Positions 6,866-14,172 of a stretch of DNA of 16,760 nt are shown piece after piece. The position numbers and the translations under genes are program-made. Each line of letters begins with the position of its first letter. Position 1 is the stretch's first letter. The notes under the pieces are model-generated. The model searched no databases, had not been told where the DNA came from, and was given only the letters and a program-made list of their open reading frames with translations. The stretch comes from QNFN01 sp033722135 (GTDB lineage Bacteria > Pseudomonadota > Gammaproteobacteria > QNFN01): the NCBI GenBank assembly GCA_033722135.1, contig JAWVZO010000038.1, forward strand, positions 1-16,760, read 5' to 3'.

Positions 6866-9800
6866 TCACTCCTTGAGGTGGAGGATGCGGTCGTCGCCGC
6901 GGTAGATGCCGAACACCAGCGTCGCGGGCTGCGCGTCGGGCAGCCACGCGGGCCAGCCGCCGCCGCAGCCGGCGAAGGTCAGCGTCGTGCGCCCCCCGGT
7001 GGCGCTGGCGTCGGCGGTCAGCGTGGCGACGACGTCCGCCTCGCCGGGTCGCGTGGCGTCGTAGCCCAGGGCGAGCGGGCCGTAGACGCCGCCGGCGTCG
7101 GGGTTGAGCGGCGTCGCGTCGGTCCGGGCGAGCGTCGTGGTCACGCCCGTGTCGGTCTTGCAGAACTCGACCGTCGTGCAGGCGTCGTCGGTGTGGGTGA
7201 CGAAGCCGCCCTCGCCGCTGTCGTAGTAGCGCGCCTCGAGGTCGGCGGTCAGCTGGTCGCCGATCTGTGCGGTGGTGCCGTAGGTGCCGCGCGTGAAGGG
7301 CTCGCCGTAACGGAGCTCGGTGCCACCGATTCCGCTGATCGTCAGTCCCGCCTCGTTGCCGGGCGCATCGTCGTAGTTGCAGGTCGCGCCCGCGTCGACG
7401 ATCACGTCGCTGGCGGCGTCGTAGGCGCCGGCATCGAAGCAGACGCCGTCGGCGTCGATCAGGTTGCGGGCAAGGGCCGGATCGCCGTCCTCGAAGGCGG
7501 GAAAGACCAGGTCGACGTTGGCGGCGAACGGGTCCTCCGGGTCGCTGCGCCGGGCGTAGGCGAAGCGGTCGCCGGTGGGCTCCAGCAAGGGGGGCGTGCG
7601 CCCGTCTGCGGGGTCGGCGTCGAGGGTCAGCGTCGCCGCGTCGGCCGCGTCGACGTAGGCGAGGAAGAACGTCGGGTCGGCCGGGTCGACGCGGTCCTGG
7701 TAGCCACGGTGGAGCGTGACCGGATTGGCCGGGCTCGCATGCAGCTTCCAGAAACTGCCGCGGTAGTTCCAGGTGAACGCGGCGGCGTCGGTCTCGCCGG
7801 CCCTCTGCGGCAGGACCGAGAGCAAGGGCGCGGTGGCGAAGCCGAACGCCTCGCTGCTGTCCGACGCGCCCTGGCCGAGGTACGTGAACGGGGCCGCACC
7901 GGCCGTGCAGGCATCGAGGAACGCGGGCACGTTGGCCTTGAGCACGAAGCGCGCCGGGTAGAAGCGGCCCACCCCCGGCGCCCCGCCCGCGACCGGGTCG
8001 GCCTGCGGCGGGGCGTTGACCAGGTCGACCGGCGTGCCGAGGTAGTCGTCGGTGCCGTCGCCGTCGGCATCGTCGAAACGGGCCTGCAGGTCGAGGATGC
8101 CGACCTCGTTCCAGCTCAGCGAGGCGAGCGCCCGGCCGGCGCTGAAGCCGGTCACGGTGGCGCCGGAGAGGCTGCCCAGGATCGCGTCGGCCGGCATCGC
8201 GGCGGCGAGGATCTGCTGCAGTGCGACGCTCGCGGCACTCGCCTCCTGGCCGAAGTTCGGTGTCGCGGGGTTGTCCGTCAGGTCGGCGCCGGGGTCGGGC
8301 AGGCCGTCGTTGTCGGCATCGTCGTCGCCGGCCCACGTTACGGCCGTGACCACGGCCTGGAAGGTCTCGCCGGCCATGACGAAGCGGCTCCCGTCGGCGT
8401 CGGCGGCGTAGGATGCGCCGCCCGTGCCGTTGTTCGCGCGGTCGTCGAGCACGTCGTCGAACAGGCCGTCATCGTCGGTGTCGAGGTTGAAGTCGACGTC
8501 GAACCCGAACGGGCGCACGACGAAGGCGTTGCTGCTGCCCGCCACGTACTCGCCGGAGAGCGTGCCGTCGTCGAACGGGATCGGGTAGCGCGCGTGCAGG
8601 CGGATGGCGCCTGCGTCGGGGTAGGCGAATTCGAGTGCCGCCTGCGAGTCGGCGCCGAAACGCAGCAACACGTCGGTGTAGTCGCTGCCGCCATCGGTGT
8701 TCTGGGGGTTGGCCACGGCCGTCGTGGTGCCATTGTTGGTCACCGCCACCCGGGTGCCTGCCAGGCAGGTGCCGGGGTCCTCGCAGGTCGAGCCGAGTTC
8801 GACCGTAACGTCGCCACCATCCGGGAACAGGGCGGTGCAGGCGGTCGTGTCGGTGTCGGTGCGCACCGCCCACAGCACCGGGTCGGCGGCGCCCGGCGCG
8901 AGGTTCGACGACTTGCCGGCGATCTGGCCGGGCAGGGTCGCGGTCCCGCCCGGCGCGTCGAGGAACACGAAGCCGGCGTTGGCGAAGGTGATGGCCGGGT
9001 CGTCGGATGCCAGCGCGAGCCCGGTGGTCTCGGTGGCCGGGATGCCGCTGTCGTCGATCACGTCGAAGGTGAAGGTGTCGCTGTCGCCGTCGACCAGCAC
9101 CGGGTAGTCGAACACCAGCGTGACCAGGGATTCCCCGCCCGGCCAGGTGTAGGTCGCGGTGCCGTCTGCCGGGTCCGGGTCGCTCAGCGTGCCGCTCCCG
9201 GTCACCACGCGGCTCCAGGCACCGAGCGGGGTGGCGGCGTCGGTAGACAGGGTCAGCACGGTGTCGACCTCGACCGAGTAGTCGTTGCCGTCGCTGCCGA
9301 TCGCCTCGATGGTGACCTGCTCGCCGAGGCAGGTCACGCCGCTGCCGTCGTGGTCGATGGTGTAGTGGTCGAGGAACGGGGGCTCGTTGCTCGTGCCCGG
9401 GCTCGGGTCGGCGCTCTCGCCCCAGTCGCCGGTGCCATCCGGGTCGCTGCGCGCGAGGCCCTTGATGTTGGTGCTGCCGTGCTCGACCACGAGTCCGCAC
9501 CCTTCGTCGGTGGTCCAGTAGGTGTCGCACTGGTTCGCATCGAGGTCTCGGCAGTAGCGGACGAAGTCGATCACCTCTTCGTTAGCGTCGAGCAGCACGA
9601 GCTCGCCGTAGGTGGCGTTGGGGACGGGATTGGCGAAATCGTGGAACAGGTAGCTCGCGGCGGAGAACGGGCCCGTTTCGCCGTCGTCGCTGGTGGTACG
9701 GTCAGGGTCTAGGGCGAAGTCGCCCGCGCCGAACGGGACGCAGCGCGGCGGATCGATGTTGGCCGCGACGAAACAGAGGTTCCACCCCGCGGTCGACACA

Positions 9801-10003
9801 TCGTTCTGGAGGATCTTGGCCTCGACGAACTCGGCCGTCTGTCCGGAGAAACGGATCTCGTTGAGGTTCGCCTGGGACTCGACCGCTGCGCCGCCGCAGG
9901 TCAGTTCGCCGCTCGCGGGCGGGATCGCGCCGTTCGCGGGCAGAGCCAGCACGGCGAGGACGATCCCGGTCAGGCACGGCCGCCACGGGGCCTTCAGTGG
10001 CAT
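6866..10003 (-). CDS. mshQ: Large exported MshQ-like protein (lamin-tail-like plus DUF6701)
   Basis: A 1045-residue secreted protein, probably the tip or surface adhesin of the pilus. ATG 10003 follows a GGGAG ribosome-binding site and starts a signal peptide (basic MPLKAPWRP, hydrophobic LTGIVLAVLALPANGA, cleavage near ANGA at about residue 26). Residues about 45-205 (NLNEIRFSG, FVEAKIL, LVLLDANEEVIDFVRY, SPGTSN) look like a lamin-tail-type beta domain. From about 212 (DHYTIDHDGSGVTC) the protein matches the MshQ pattern, and the C-terminal half is DUF6701-like, rich in acidic beta segments. Three Asp-rich loops (DTDDDG at 508, DDDADNDG at 560, DDADGDG at 644) resemble thrombospondin type-3 calcium-binding repeats. 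It ends with YRGDDRILHLKE. In Vibrio-type loci mshQ is last; here it precedes mshC. The upstream open frame to 11545 is shadow sequence. Confidence 0.87.
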   Translation of the reverse strand: MPLKAPWRPCLTGIVLAVLALPANGAIPPASGELTCGGAAVESQANLNEIRFSGQTAEFVEAKILQNDVSTAGWNLCFVAANIDPPRCVPFGAGDFALDPDRTTSDDGETGPFSAASYLFHDFANPVPNATYGELVLLDANEEVIDFVRYCRDLDANQCDTYWTTDEGCGLVVEHGSTNIKGLARSDPDGTGDWGESADPSPGTSNEPPFLDHYTIDHDGSGVTCLGEQVTIEAIGSDGNDYSVEVDTVLTLSTDAATPLGAWSRVVTGSGTLSDPDPADGTATYTWPGGESLVTLVFDYPVLVDGDSDTFTFDVIDDSGIPATETTGLALASDDPAITFANAGFVFLDAPGGTATLPGQIAGKSSNLAPGAADPVLWAVRTDTDTTACTALFPDGGDVTVELGSTCEDPGTCLAGTRVAVTNNGTTTAVANPQNTDGGSDYTDVLLRFGADSQAALEFAYPDAGAIRLHARYPIPFDDGTLSGEYVAGSSNAFVVRPFGFDVDFNLDTDDDGLFDDVLDDRANNGTGGASYAADADGSRFVMAGETFQAVVTAVTWAGDDDADNDGLPDPGADLTDNPATPNFGQEASAASVALQQILAAAMPADAILGSLSGATVTGFSAGRALASLSWNEVGILDLQARFDDADGDGTDDYLGTPVDLVNAPPQADPVAGGAPGVGRFYPARFVLKANVPAFLDACTAGAAPFTYLGQGASDSSEAFGFATAPLLSVLPQRAGETDAAAFTWNYRGSFWKLHASPANPVTLHRGYQDRVDPADPTFFLAYVDAADAATLTLDADPADGRTPPLLEPTGDRFAYARRSDPEDPFAANVDLVFPAFEDGDPALARNLIDADGVCFDAGAYDAASDVIVDAGATCNYDDAPGNEAGLTISGIGGTELRYGEPFTRGTYGTTAQIGDQLTADLEARYYDSGEGGFVTHTDDACTTVEFCKTDTGVTTTLARTDATPLNPDAGGVYGPLALGYDATRPGEADVVATLTADASATGGRTTLTFAGCGGGWPAWLPDAQPATLVFGIYRGDDRILHLKE

Positions 10004-10030
10004 GCGCAGCTCCCTCACTCCCTGCGGCCG

Positions 10031-10036
10031 ATTATA
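10031..10036 (-). promoter_or_regulatory. Candidate sigma-70 -10 box upstream of mshQ
   Basis: On the minus strand the 56-bp gap before mshQ contains a perfect TATAAT (10036 down to 10031), striking in such GC-rich DNA. The start would be near 10024, about 21 nt before the ATG. No good -35 lies at normal spacing; TTGAGA is present but 21 bp upstream, overlapping the stop of the previous gene. This suggests that mshQ-C-D-O-P can be transcribed separately. Confidence 0.45.
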
Positions 10037-10059
10037 ACCGCGTCGGTCGTCGGCACTTC

Positions 10060-11934
10060 TCAATCCGGAACGCGCGCGCCGCGTTCGGCGAGGTAGCGGG
10101 CGATCCGCTCGGCGTTGGCGTCGTCGCCCGCCGACCGCTGCATGCGGTAGAGCTGGCGCCAGGCGAAGTAGTTGTCGGGGCGGCGCTCGGTCGCGTCCAG
10201 GTAGACGGCGTAGGCATCGTCGTACCGCCCGGCCTCGAGGTAGGCGTCGGCAAGGTGCATGTCGACCATCTCGCGCAGTTGGCTGTCGAGGCCGAACGGC
10301 AGCTCCCGGCGGAGTTCGAGCAGCGCCGCGACGCGCGCGTCGGGCCCGTTGCGCTGCCCGGCGATCAACGCCTCGAGGACGCGGGCGTGGAGGCGGTGGT
10401 AGGGCGAGGCGCGCAGCGCGGGCAGCAGCGCCTCGGCCGCCCCGGGATGCCCGTCGCGGAGTTCCAGCTCGGCGAGCTGGAACAGGGTCTCGGGCCGGTC
10501 GCCCACCCGCGCGCGCAATCGCTCGAGCTGCTCGCGGGCGCGGTCGAACGCCTCGACCGCGAACCAGGCGCCGGCGATCTGCAGCTCCAGCTGAACGCGT
10601 TGGCCGCCGTGGACGAGCGGCAGCGACTGGGTCATCACCCGCGCGGCCTCCTCGGCGCGGCCGAGTTCGATCAGCGCCGCGCCCCGGTTCATCACCGCGC
10701 GGAACGGGCTGGCGCCGCGCGCGAGGTCGGCCGCCCACAGGCGGTTCTCGTCGCGCCACTCCCGGTTGCGCTCGATGGTCACCAGTGCCAGCACGGCGGC
10801 GAGCAGCAGCAGCGGGACGGTCGCCCGGGCGAGCGCCCGCTGCGGCAGCGCCGCGAGCAGCCCCGCGAACAGGAACAGGCTCGGCAGGTAGATGCGGTGG
10901 ATGAAGGCGATCTCGAGGTTGATGAACGACGCTTCCAGCGCCGAGGCGAGCAGGAAGAACAGCACCGCGAACGCGGCGAGCGGCTGGCGCGCACGCAGCC
11001 GCCACGCGGCGAATGCGAGCGCCAGCAGTCCGGCCAGCGCGGGAAGCGTCGTCGGCGGCGACCACGGTCCACGCGAGAGCGTCACGTGGTAGTCGAGGTG
11101 CAGCCGCTCGGGGGCGGGCCAGGTGAGCAGCGACAGGTAGTGCCAGAGCACGCGCGGCTCGGTCAGCAGCCGCTCCATCGGGGTGAAGGCGCGGTTGGGG
11201 TAGCGTGCGGTGAAGTCGGGCACGCCCGGCAGGTAGAGCAGCGCGAGCGCGACCCCGACGGCCAGCGCGACGCCCGCCAGCCGTGCGGTCTGCCGGCGGC
11301 GTTCCGGGAAGAAACAGGCGTCGACCAGCAGGCAGGCGAACGGCAGCGTCGCGACGATCTCCTTGCTGCCCATGCCGAGCAGGAACGCGGCGCCCACCGC
11401 CAGCGTGGCGGCCGGACCGCCGAGGCGTCCGCGACGGTGGAGCACGAAGGCGAGCATGCCGAGCAGGTAGAACAGCGTCGCCAGCGCCGTCATGCGCTGC
11501 ACGACGAAGGTGACCGCCTGGGTCTGGACCGGGTGCAGCAGCCACAGCAGCGCCGCCCAGAACGCCAGCCGCCGCCAGGCTGCCGTACCGCCGCGTGCCG
11601 CCGGCGCCAGCCAGAGCAGCAGCGCGTAGAGCAGCGCGCCGTTGGCGGCATGCAGCGCCAGGTTGACCGCGTGGTAGCCGAAGGGGTCGAGCTGTCCGGC
11701 GAGGTGGTTCAGCGCGAAGGTCAGCAGCGCGACCGGCCGGCTCGCGGAGACGGGCGAGTCGAGGACGCGGGTCAGTTCGCCGGGTTCGGTCGGCTGGACG
11801 TAGGGGTTGAAGACCAGGTTCGGGAAGTCGTCGAAGACGAACGGGACGTCGAACGACGGCAGGTAGGCGACGACGGCGAACGCCGCCAGCAGCAGCAGGT
11901 GGAACGGGTGCGAAAAGAAGGCCCGGCGCGCCAG
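10060..11934 (-). CDS. TMTC-like multi-pass membrane protein with C-terminal TPRs, probable GT-C glycosyltransferase
   Basis: About 624 residues if read from CTG 11934. It has many hydrophobic helices (TM1 in HLLLLAAFAVVAYLPSF, about residues 12-28, then others to about 390) followed by TPR-like helices (about 390-624, e.g. NRGAALIELGRAEEAAR, DAYLEAGRYDDAYAVYLDA). Family marks are VPFVFDDFPNL directly after TM1 (Asp35-Asp36, placed like the acidic motif in the first extracytoplasmic loop of GT-C enzymes) and HPVQTQAVTFVVQRM (about 134-148), both typical of DUF1736/TMTC proteins, whose eukaryotic members are O-mannosyltransferases. Lying directly after mshA, it may glycosylate pilin (inference). 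Oddity: upstream of the conserved TM1/FDD region there is no in-frame ATG, GTG or TTG; the first is GTG 11502, in the middle of a conserved motif. CTG 11934 or ATC 11973 are the only candidates, neither with a Shine-Dalgarno sequence. Confidence 0.75.
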   Translation of the reverse strand: MARRAFFSHPFHLLLLAAFAVVAYLPSFDVPFVFDDFPNLVFNPYVQPTEPGELTRVLDSPVSASRPVALLTFALNHLAGQLDPFGYHAVNLALHAANGALLYALLLWLAPAARGGTAAWRRLAFWAALLWLLHPVQTQAVTFVVQRMTALATLFYLLGMLAFVLHRRGRLGGPAATLAVGAAFLLGMGSKEIVATLPFACLLVDACFFPERRRQTARLAGVALAVGVALALLYLPGVPDFTARYPNRAFTPMERLLTEPRVLWHYLSLLTWPAPERLHLDYHVTLSRGPWSPPTTLPALAGLLALAFAAWRLRARQPLAAFAVLFFLLASALEASFINLEIAFIHRIYLPSLFLFAGLLAALPQRALARATVPLLLLAAVLALVTIERNREWRDENRLWAADLARGASPFRAVMNRGAALIELGRAEEAARVMTQSLPLVHGGQRVQLELQIAGAWFAVEAFDRAREQLERLRARVGDRPETLFQLAELELRDGHPGAAEALLPALRASPYHRLHARVLEALIAGQRNGPDARVAALLELRRELPFGLDSQLREMVDMHLADAYLEAGRYDDAYAVYLDATERRPDNYFAWRQLYRMQRSAGDDANAERIARYLAERGARVPD

Positions 11935-11948
11935 GGGCGGGCCGGGCC
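11913..11948 (-). terminator. Terminator-like hairpin after mshA
   Basis: On the minus strand GGCCCGGC (11948-11941) pairs perfectly with GCCGGGCC (11927-11920) around a 13-base loop and is followed by TTCTTTT (11919-11913). It begins 29 bp after the mshA stop. The hairpin overlaps the N-terminal codons of the downstream membrane-protein gene, and the CTG candidate start lies in the loop. It may let mshA be expressed more strongly than the genes behind it. Confidence 0.6.
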
Positions 11949-11977
11949 GTGATGCGTCGCGGGAACGGGCGATGGCG

Positions 11978-12370
11978 TCAGTTGACGTGGATGCCCTGGA
12001 AACCCGCGGTGACCGTGGCGTCGCTGTCGTCGACGACGGTGCAGCGGGCCGAGTCGCCGTTGGTGTCCGACGCGCTCAGGTCGGTGTCGGCGGCGAAGGA
12101 GTAGCCGTCGGGCATGCTGCCGTCGGCAAGCGTGCCGGCGATGTCGGCGCAGCTGTCGACCGCGGTCCCGGCCGACGGGCTGACCGAGCGCGAGGCGTAG
12201 TTGATCGCGGTGCCCGCGGCGAGGGAGCCCGCGACGCCCTGGACGGCCGCCTGGCGCGCCTCGGCTTCGAGGTTGATGAAGCGCGGGATGGCCACCGCGG
12301 CGAGGATGCCGAGGATGACGATGACCATGACGAGTTCGATGAGCGTGAAGCCGGATTGGTGCGTCTGCAT
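11978..12370 (-). CDS. mshA: Major type IV pilin of the MSHA type
   Basis: A 130-residue prepilin. Leader MQTHQSG, then FTLIELVMVIVILGILAAVA: the class IVa-type short leader, cleavage after Gly7, N-methylated Phe and Glu5. The helix continues to IPRFINLEAEARQAAVQGVA, the pattern seen in MshA. Two cysteines in the globular part (DSCADIAG and SARCTVV) can form the disulphide-bonded D-region near the C-terminus, which ends GFQGIHVN. ATG 12370 was chosen over 12412 because AAGGGG lies about nine bases upstream and the leader then has normal length. It is the only pilin between mshF and the TMTC-like gene, so it is called the major subunit; MshB is the alternative. An AT-rich spacer precedes it and a terminator-like hairpin follows, as expected for a strongly expressed structural gene. 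Confidence 0.88.
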   Translation of the reverse strand: MQTHQSGFTLIELVMVIVILGILAAVAIPRFINLEAEARQAAVQGVAGSLAAGTAINYASRSVSPSAGTAVDSCADIAGTLADGSMPDGYSFAADTDLSASDTNGDSARCTVVDDSDATVTAGFQGIHVN

Positions 12371-12412
12371 GAGCGGATTCCCCTTATTGTGGACCTGTCC
12401 GTGGCTGCGCAA

Positions 12413-12440
12413 ATTAACCCTAATAGGCTGTTTAGGGCAA
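12413..12440 (-). promoter_or_regulatory. Possible mshA promoter with overlapping inverted repeat
   Basis: The 84-bp gap between mshF and mshA is unusually AT-rich for the window. On the minus strand TTGCCC (12440-12435) and GTTAAT (12418-12413) make a weak sigma-70 pair with a 16-bp spacer. A 6-bp inverted repeat, CCCTAA and TTAGGG (12437-12432 and 12423-12418, 8-base loop), overlaps it and is followed by TTAATTT. It could equally be an operator or a weak terminator for the genes upstream. Confidence 0.3.
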
Positions 12441-12454
12441 GTTTTCCGTGGTTT

Positions 12455-12940
12455 TCAGCGGCCGTTCGGCGACCACGAAGGGCCCGCGACGACGACCAGG
12501 CCGACGCCCCTCAGCCGGTCGCGGCCGGGCGAGTAGACGCCGTCCCGATCGCGGTCGTGGTAGTCGAGCCGCACCCGCACGCGCCCACGGCCGCCGACGA
12601 AACCCTCCGGGAAACGCGGGACGTAGACCAGTTCGCGGGCCCGTTCGTCGTAGCGCCAGCCCGGTCCGCCGCCCTCGCCTCCAGCGGCATCCGGTGCGCC
12701 GCCCGGGAGCAGGGCCCGCGGGTCGGACCGGTCCAGCGCGGCCAGGCCCCCCGCATCGCGTGCCACCAGCGCGCGGGTCGCCGCCGCGGTGACGTTCGCG
12801 CGCAGCGCGGCGACGGCGTGCTGGAAGGCGACCTGCTCGGCCGCGACGCGCAGCGTGCCGACGCGTTCGGCGACCAGTCCGACGAGCAGCGGCACGCCGG
12901 CCGCGAGCAGCGCCCACTGGAGTTTCCGCGCCCCCGACAC
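12455..12940 (-). CDS. mshF: MshF-like small membrane-anchored protein
   Basis: A 161-residue protein with one N-terminal membrane helix (LQWALLAAGVPLLVGLVA, about residues 8-25), then a helical stretch (VAAEQVAFQHAVAALRANV) and a C-terminal part with VYVPRFPEGFVG and DRDRDGVYSPGRD. The start is GTG 12940, 11 bp after the mshG stop; the longer open frame upstream to 13549 is an Arg/Ala-rich shadow of mshG. The name is mainly positional (mshE-G-F-A order, size, single anchor), as sequence conservation in this family is low. The DxDxDG stretch resembles a calcium loop but lacks the acidic residue expected at loop position 12. By family it would be an inner-membrane accessory of pilus assembly; no biochemical role is known to me. 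Confidence 0.65.
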   Translation of the reverse strand: MSGARKLQWALLAAGVPLLVGLVAERVGTLRVAAEQVAFQHAVAALRANVTAAATRALVARDAGGLAALDRSDPRALLPGGAPDAAGGEGGGPGWRYDERARELVYVPRFPEGFVGGRGRVRVRLDYHDRDRDGVYSPGRDRLRGVGLVVVAGPSWSPNGR

Positions 12941-12951
12941 CCCGGTGCCGC

Positions 12952-14172
12952 TCAGCGTCGCGCGATCTGGGTCAGGTCCCACATCGGCAGGAACACGCCG
13001 AGCGCGACGATCAGCACCATCACGCCGATCGCGACGATCAGGACCGGTTCGATGGTGTCGCTGAGCTGCTTGAGGTCGTAGTCGACCTCGCGCTCGTAGT
13101 AGGCCGCCACCTCCTCCATCATATCGTCGACGGCGCCGGTCTCCTCGCCGACCGCGAGCATCTGCAGCGTCAGCGGCGTGAACAGGCCGGTGGCGTTGGC
13201 GGTCCGGGTGAGCGAGTCGCCGCGCTCGATGCCGGCGCGCATCTGCTCGATCCGCTCGCCGACGTGAAGGTTGTCCACCGCGCGGGCGACGGTGGAGAGC
13301 GTCTGCAGCAGCGGGACGCCGCTGCGGAACGACATCGAGAACGCGCGCGCGAAGCGCGCCAGCGTGGCGCGCATGATGATGTCGCCGACCAGCGGCAGGC
13401 GCAGCTTCCAGCGGTCCCAGCGGCGGCGGCCCGGCTCGGTGCGCAGGTAGGCGCGCAGCGCGAACACCCCGCCGACGACCGCCAGCAGCATGTAGGGCCA
13501 CCAGGCGACGAACAGGTCCGAGATCCCGATGAGCAGGCGCGTCGCCCACGGCAGCTCGAGGTCGAAGCGCGAGAAGACGCCGGCGAACGCCGGGATGACG
13601 ACGATGTTCATCACCGCGATGGCGATGGCGATCGCGGTCAGCACGAAGACAGGGTAGCGGACCGCCGTCTTGACCCGCCGCCGCGTGTCGATCTCCAGCT
13701 CGAGGTATTCGCTCATGGTCCGGAACGCCTCCTCGAGTCGCCCGGTGCTCTCGCCGACGCGGACGATGCTGATGAACAGCGTCGGGAAGATCTTCGGGTG
13801 CTCGGCCAGGGCGCTCGACAGGTTGCGGCCCGCCTCGAGCGCTTCGGTGATGCGGGCGATCGCCTCGCGCATGCGCACGTTGCGCGTGCCCCTGGCCATG
13901 CCGCTGAGCGCCCTGAGGATCGGCACGCCGGCCCGCTCGAGGGCATACATCTGGCGGCTGAACAGCAGCAGGTCGTCGAGCCCCGGCGCGCGCGAACCGA
14001 ACAGGGCGGACGCCGCCGCCTGGCTGCCCTGCTCGCGGACCGCGACGATGTCGATCGGCACGATGCCGCTCCGGGTGAGCTGTTCGGCCGCGGCGGCCTC
14101 GCTCGCGGCCTCGATCTCGCCGTCGCTGGCCGCGCCGGTCGCCAGGCGGCCGCGGTAGGCGAAGCGCGCCAT
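12952..14172 (-). CDS. mshG: Type IV pilus inner-membrane platform protein MshG (PilC/GspF family)
   Basis: 406 residues, the polytopic platform that couples the assembly ATPase to pilin insertion. It opens with the family start FAYRGRLATGAASDGEIEA. Two T2SSF repeats follow: about 65-190 (LLLFSRQMYALERAGVPILR, GESTGRLEEAF) and about 270-390 (FARAFSMSFRSGVPLLQTL, GEETGAVDDMMEEVAAYYE). Membrane segments are visible near 170-195 (VLTAIAIAIAVMNIVVIPAF), 215-240 (YMLLAVVGGVFALRAYL) and 375-400 (VLIVAIGVMVLIVALGVFLP). Length and layout are normal for PilC/GspF. The ATG overlaps the mshE stop by one base (TGATG), so expression is coupled to the ATPase. It should contact MshE in the cytoplasm and MshA and the minor pilins in the membrane. 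Confidence 0.94.
   Translation of the reverse strand: MARFAYRGRLATGAASDGEIEAASEAAAAEQLTRSGIVPIDIVAVREQGSQAAASALFGSRAPGLDDLLLFSRQMYALERAGVPILRALSGMARGTRNVRMREAIARITEALEAGRNLSSALAEHPKIFPTLFISIVRVGESTGRLEEAFRTMSEYLELEIDTRRRVKTAVRYPVFVLTAIAIAIAVMNIVVIPAFAGVFSRFDLELPWATRLLIGISDLFVAWWPYMLLAVVGGVFALRAYLRTEPGRRRWDRWKLRLPLVGDIIMRATLARFARAFSMSFRSGVPLLQTLSTVARAVDNLHVGERIEQMRAGIERGDSLTRTANATGLFTPLTLQMLAVGEETGAVDDMMEEVAAYYEREVDYDLKQLSDTIEPVLIVAIGVMVLIVALGVFLPMWDLTQIARR

Noticed and set aside
6864..8336. Long upstream extension of the mshC frame
   Set aside because: Arg-rich shadow of mshQ; the prepilin leader requires a start close to 6863.
6878..9712. 944-residue open frame on the + strand opposite mshQ
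   Set aside because: Val/Gly/Ala/Arg-rich low-complexity translation typical of antisense frames in GC-rich DNA; no domain pattern, and the opposite strand carries a coherent exported protein.
10057..10063. TTGAGA as the -35 partner of the mshQ TATAAT
   Set aside because: The spacing of 21 bp is too long for a standard sigma-70 promoter.
10004..11545. N-terminal extension of the mshQ frame (a single 1559-residue protein)
   Set aside because: The first 514 residues are Arg/Ala/Pro-rich shadow of the TMTC-like gene; a ribosome-binding site, ATG and signal peptide mark the true start at 10003.
9997..11952. 651-residue + strand frame opposite the TMTC-like gene
   Set aside because: Gln/Arg/Glu-rich mirror of a Leu-rich membrane protein; no recognisable domain.
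12941..13549. Upstream extension of the mshF frame
   Set aside because: Arg/Ala-rich translation antiphase to mshG; the real protein begins with its membrane anchor after GTG 12940.
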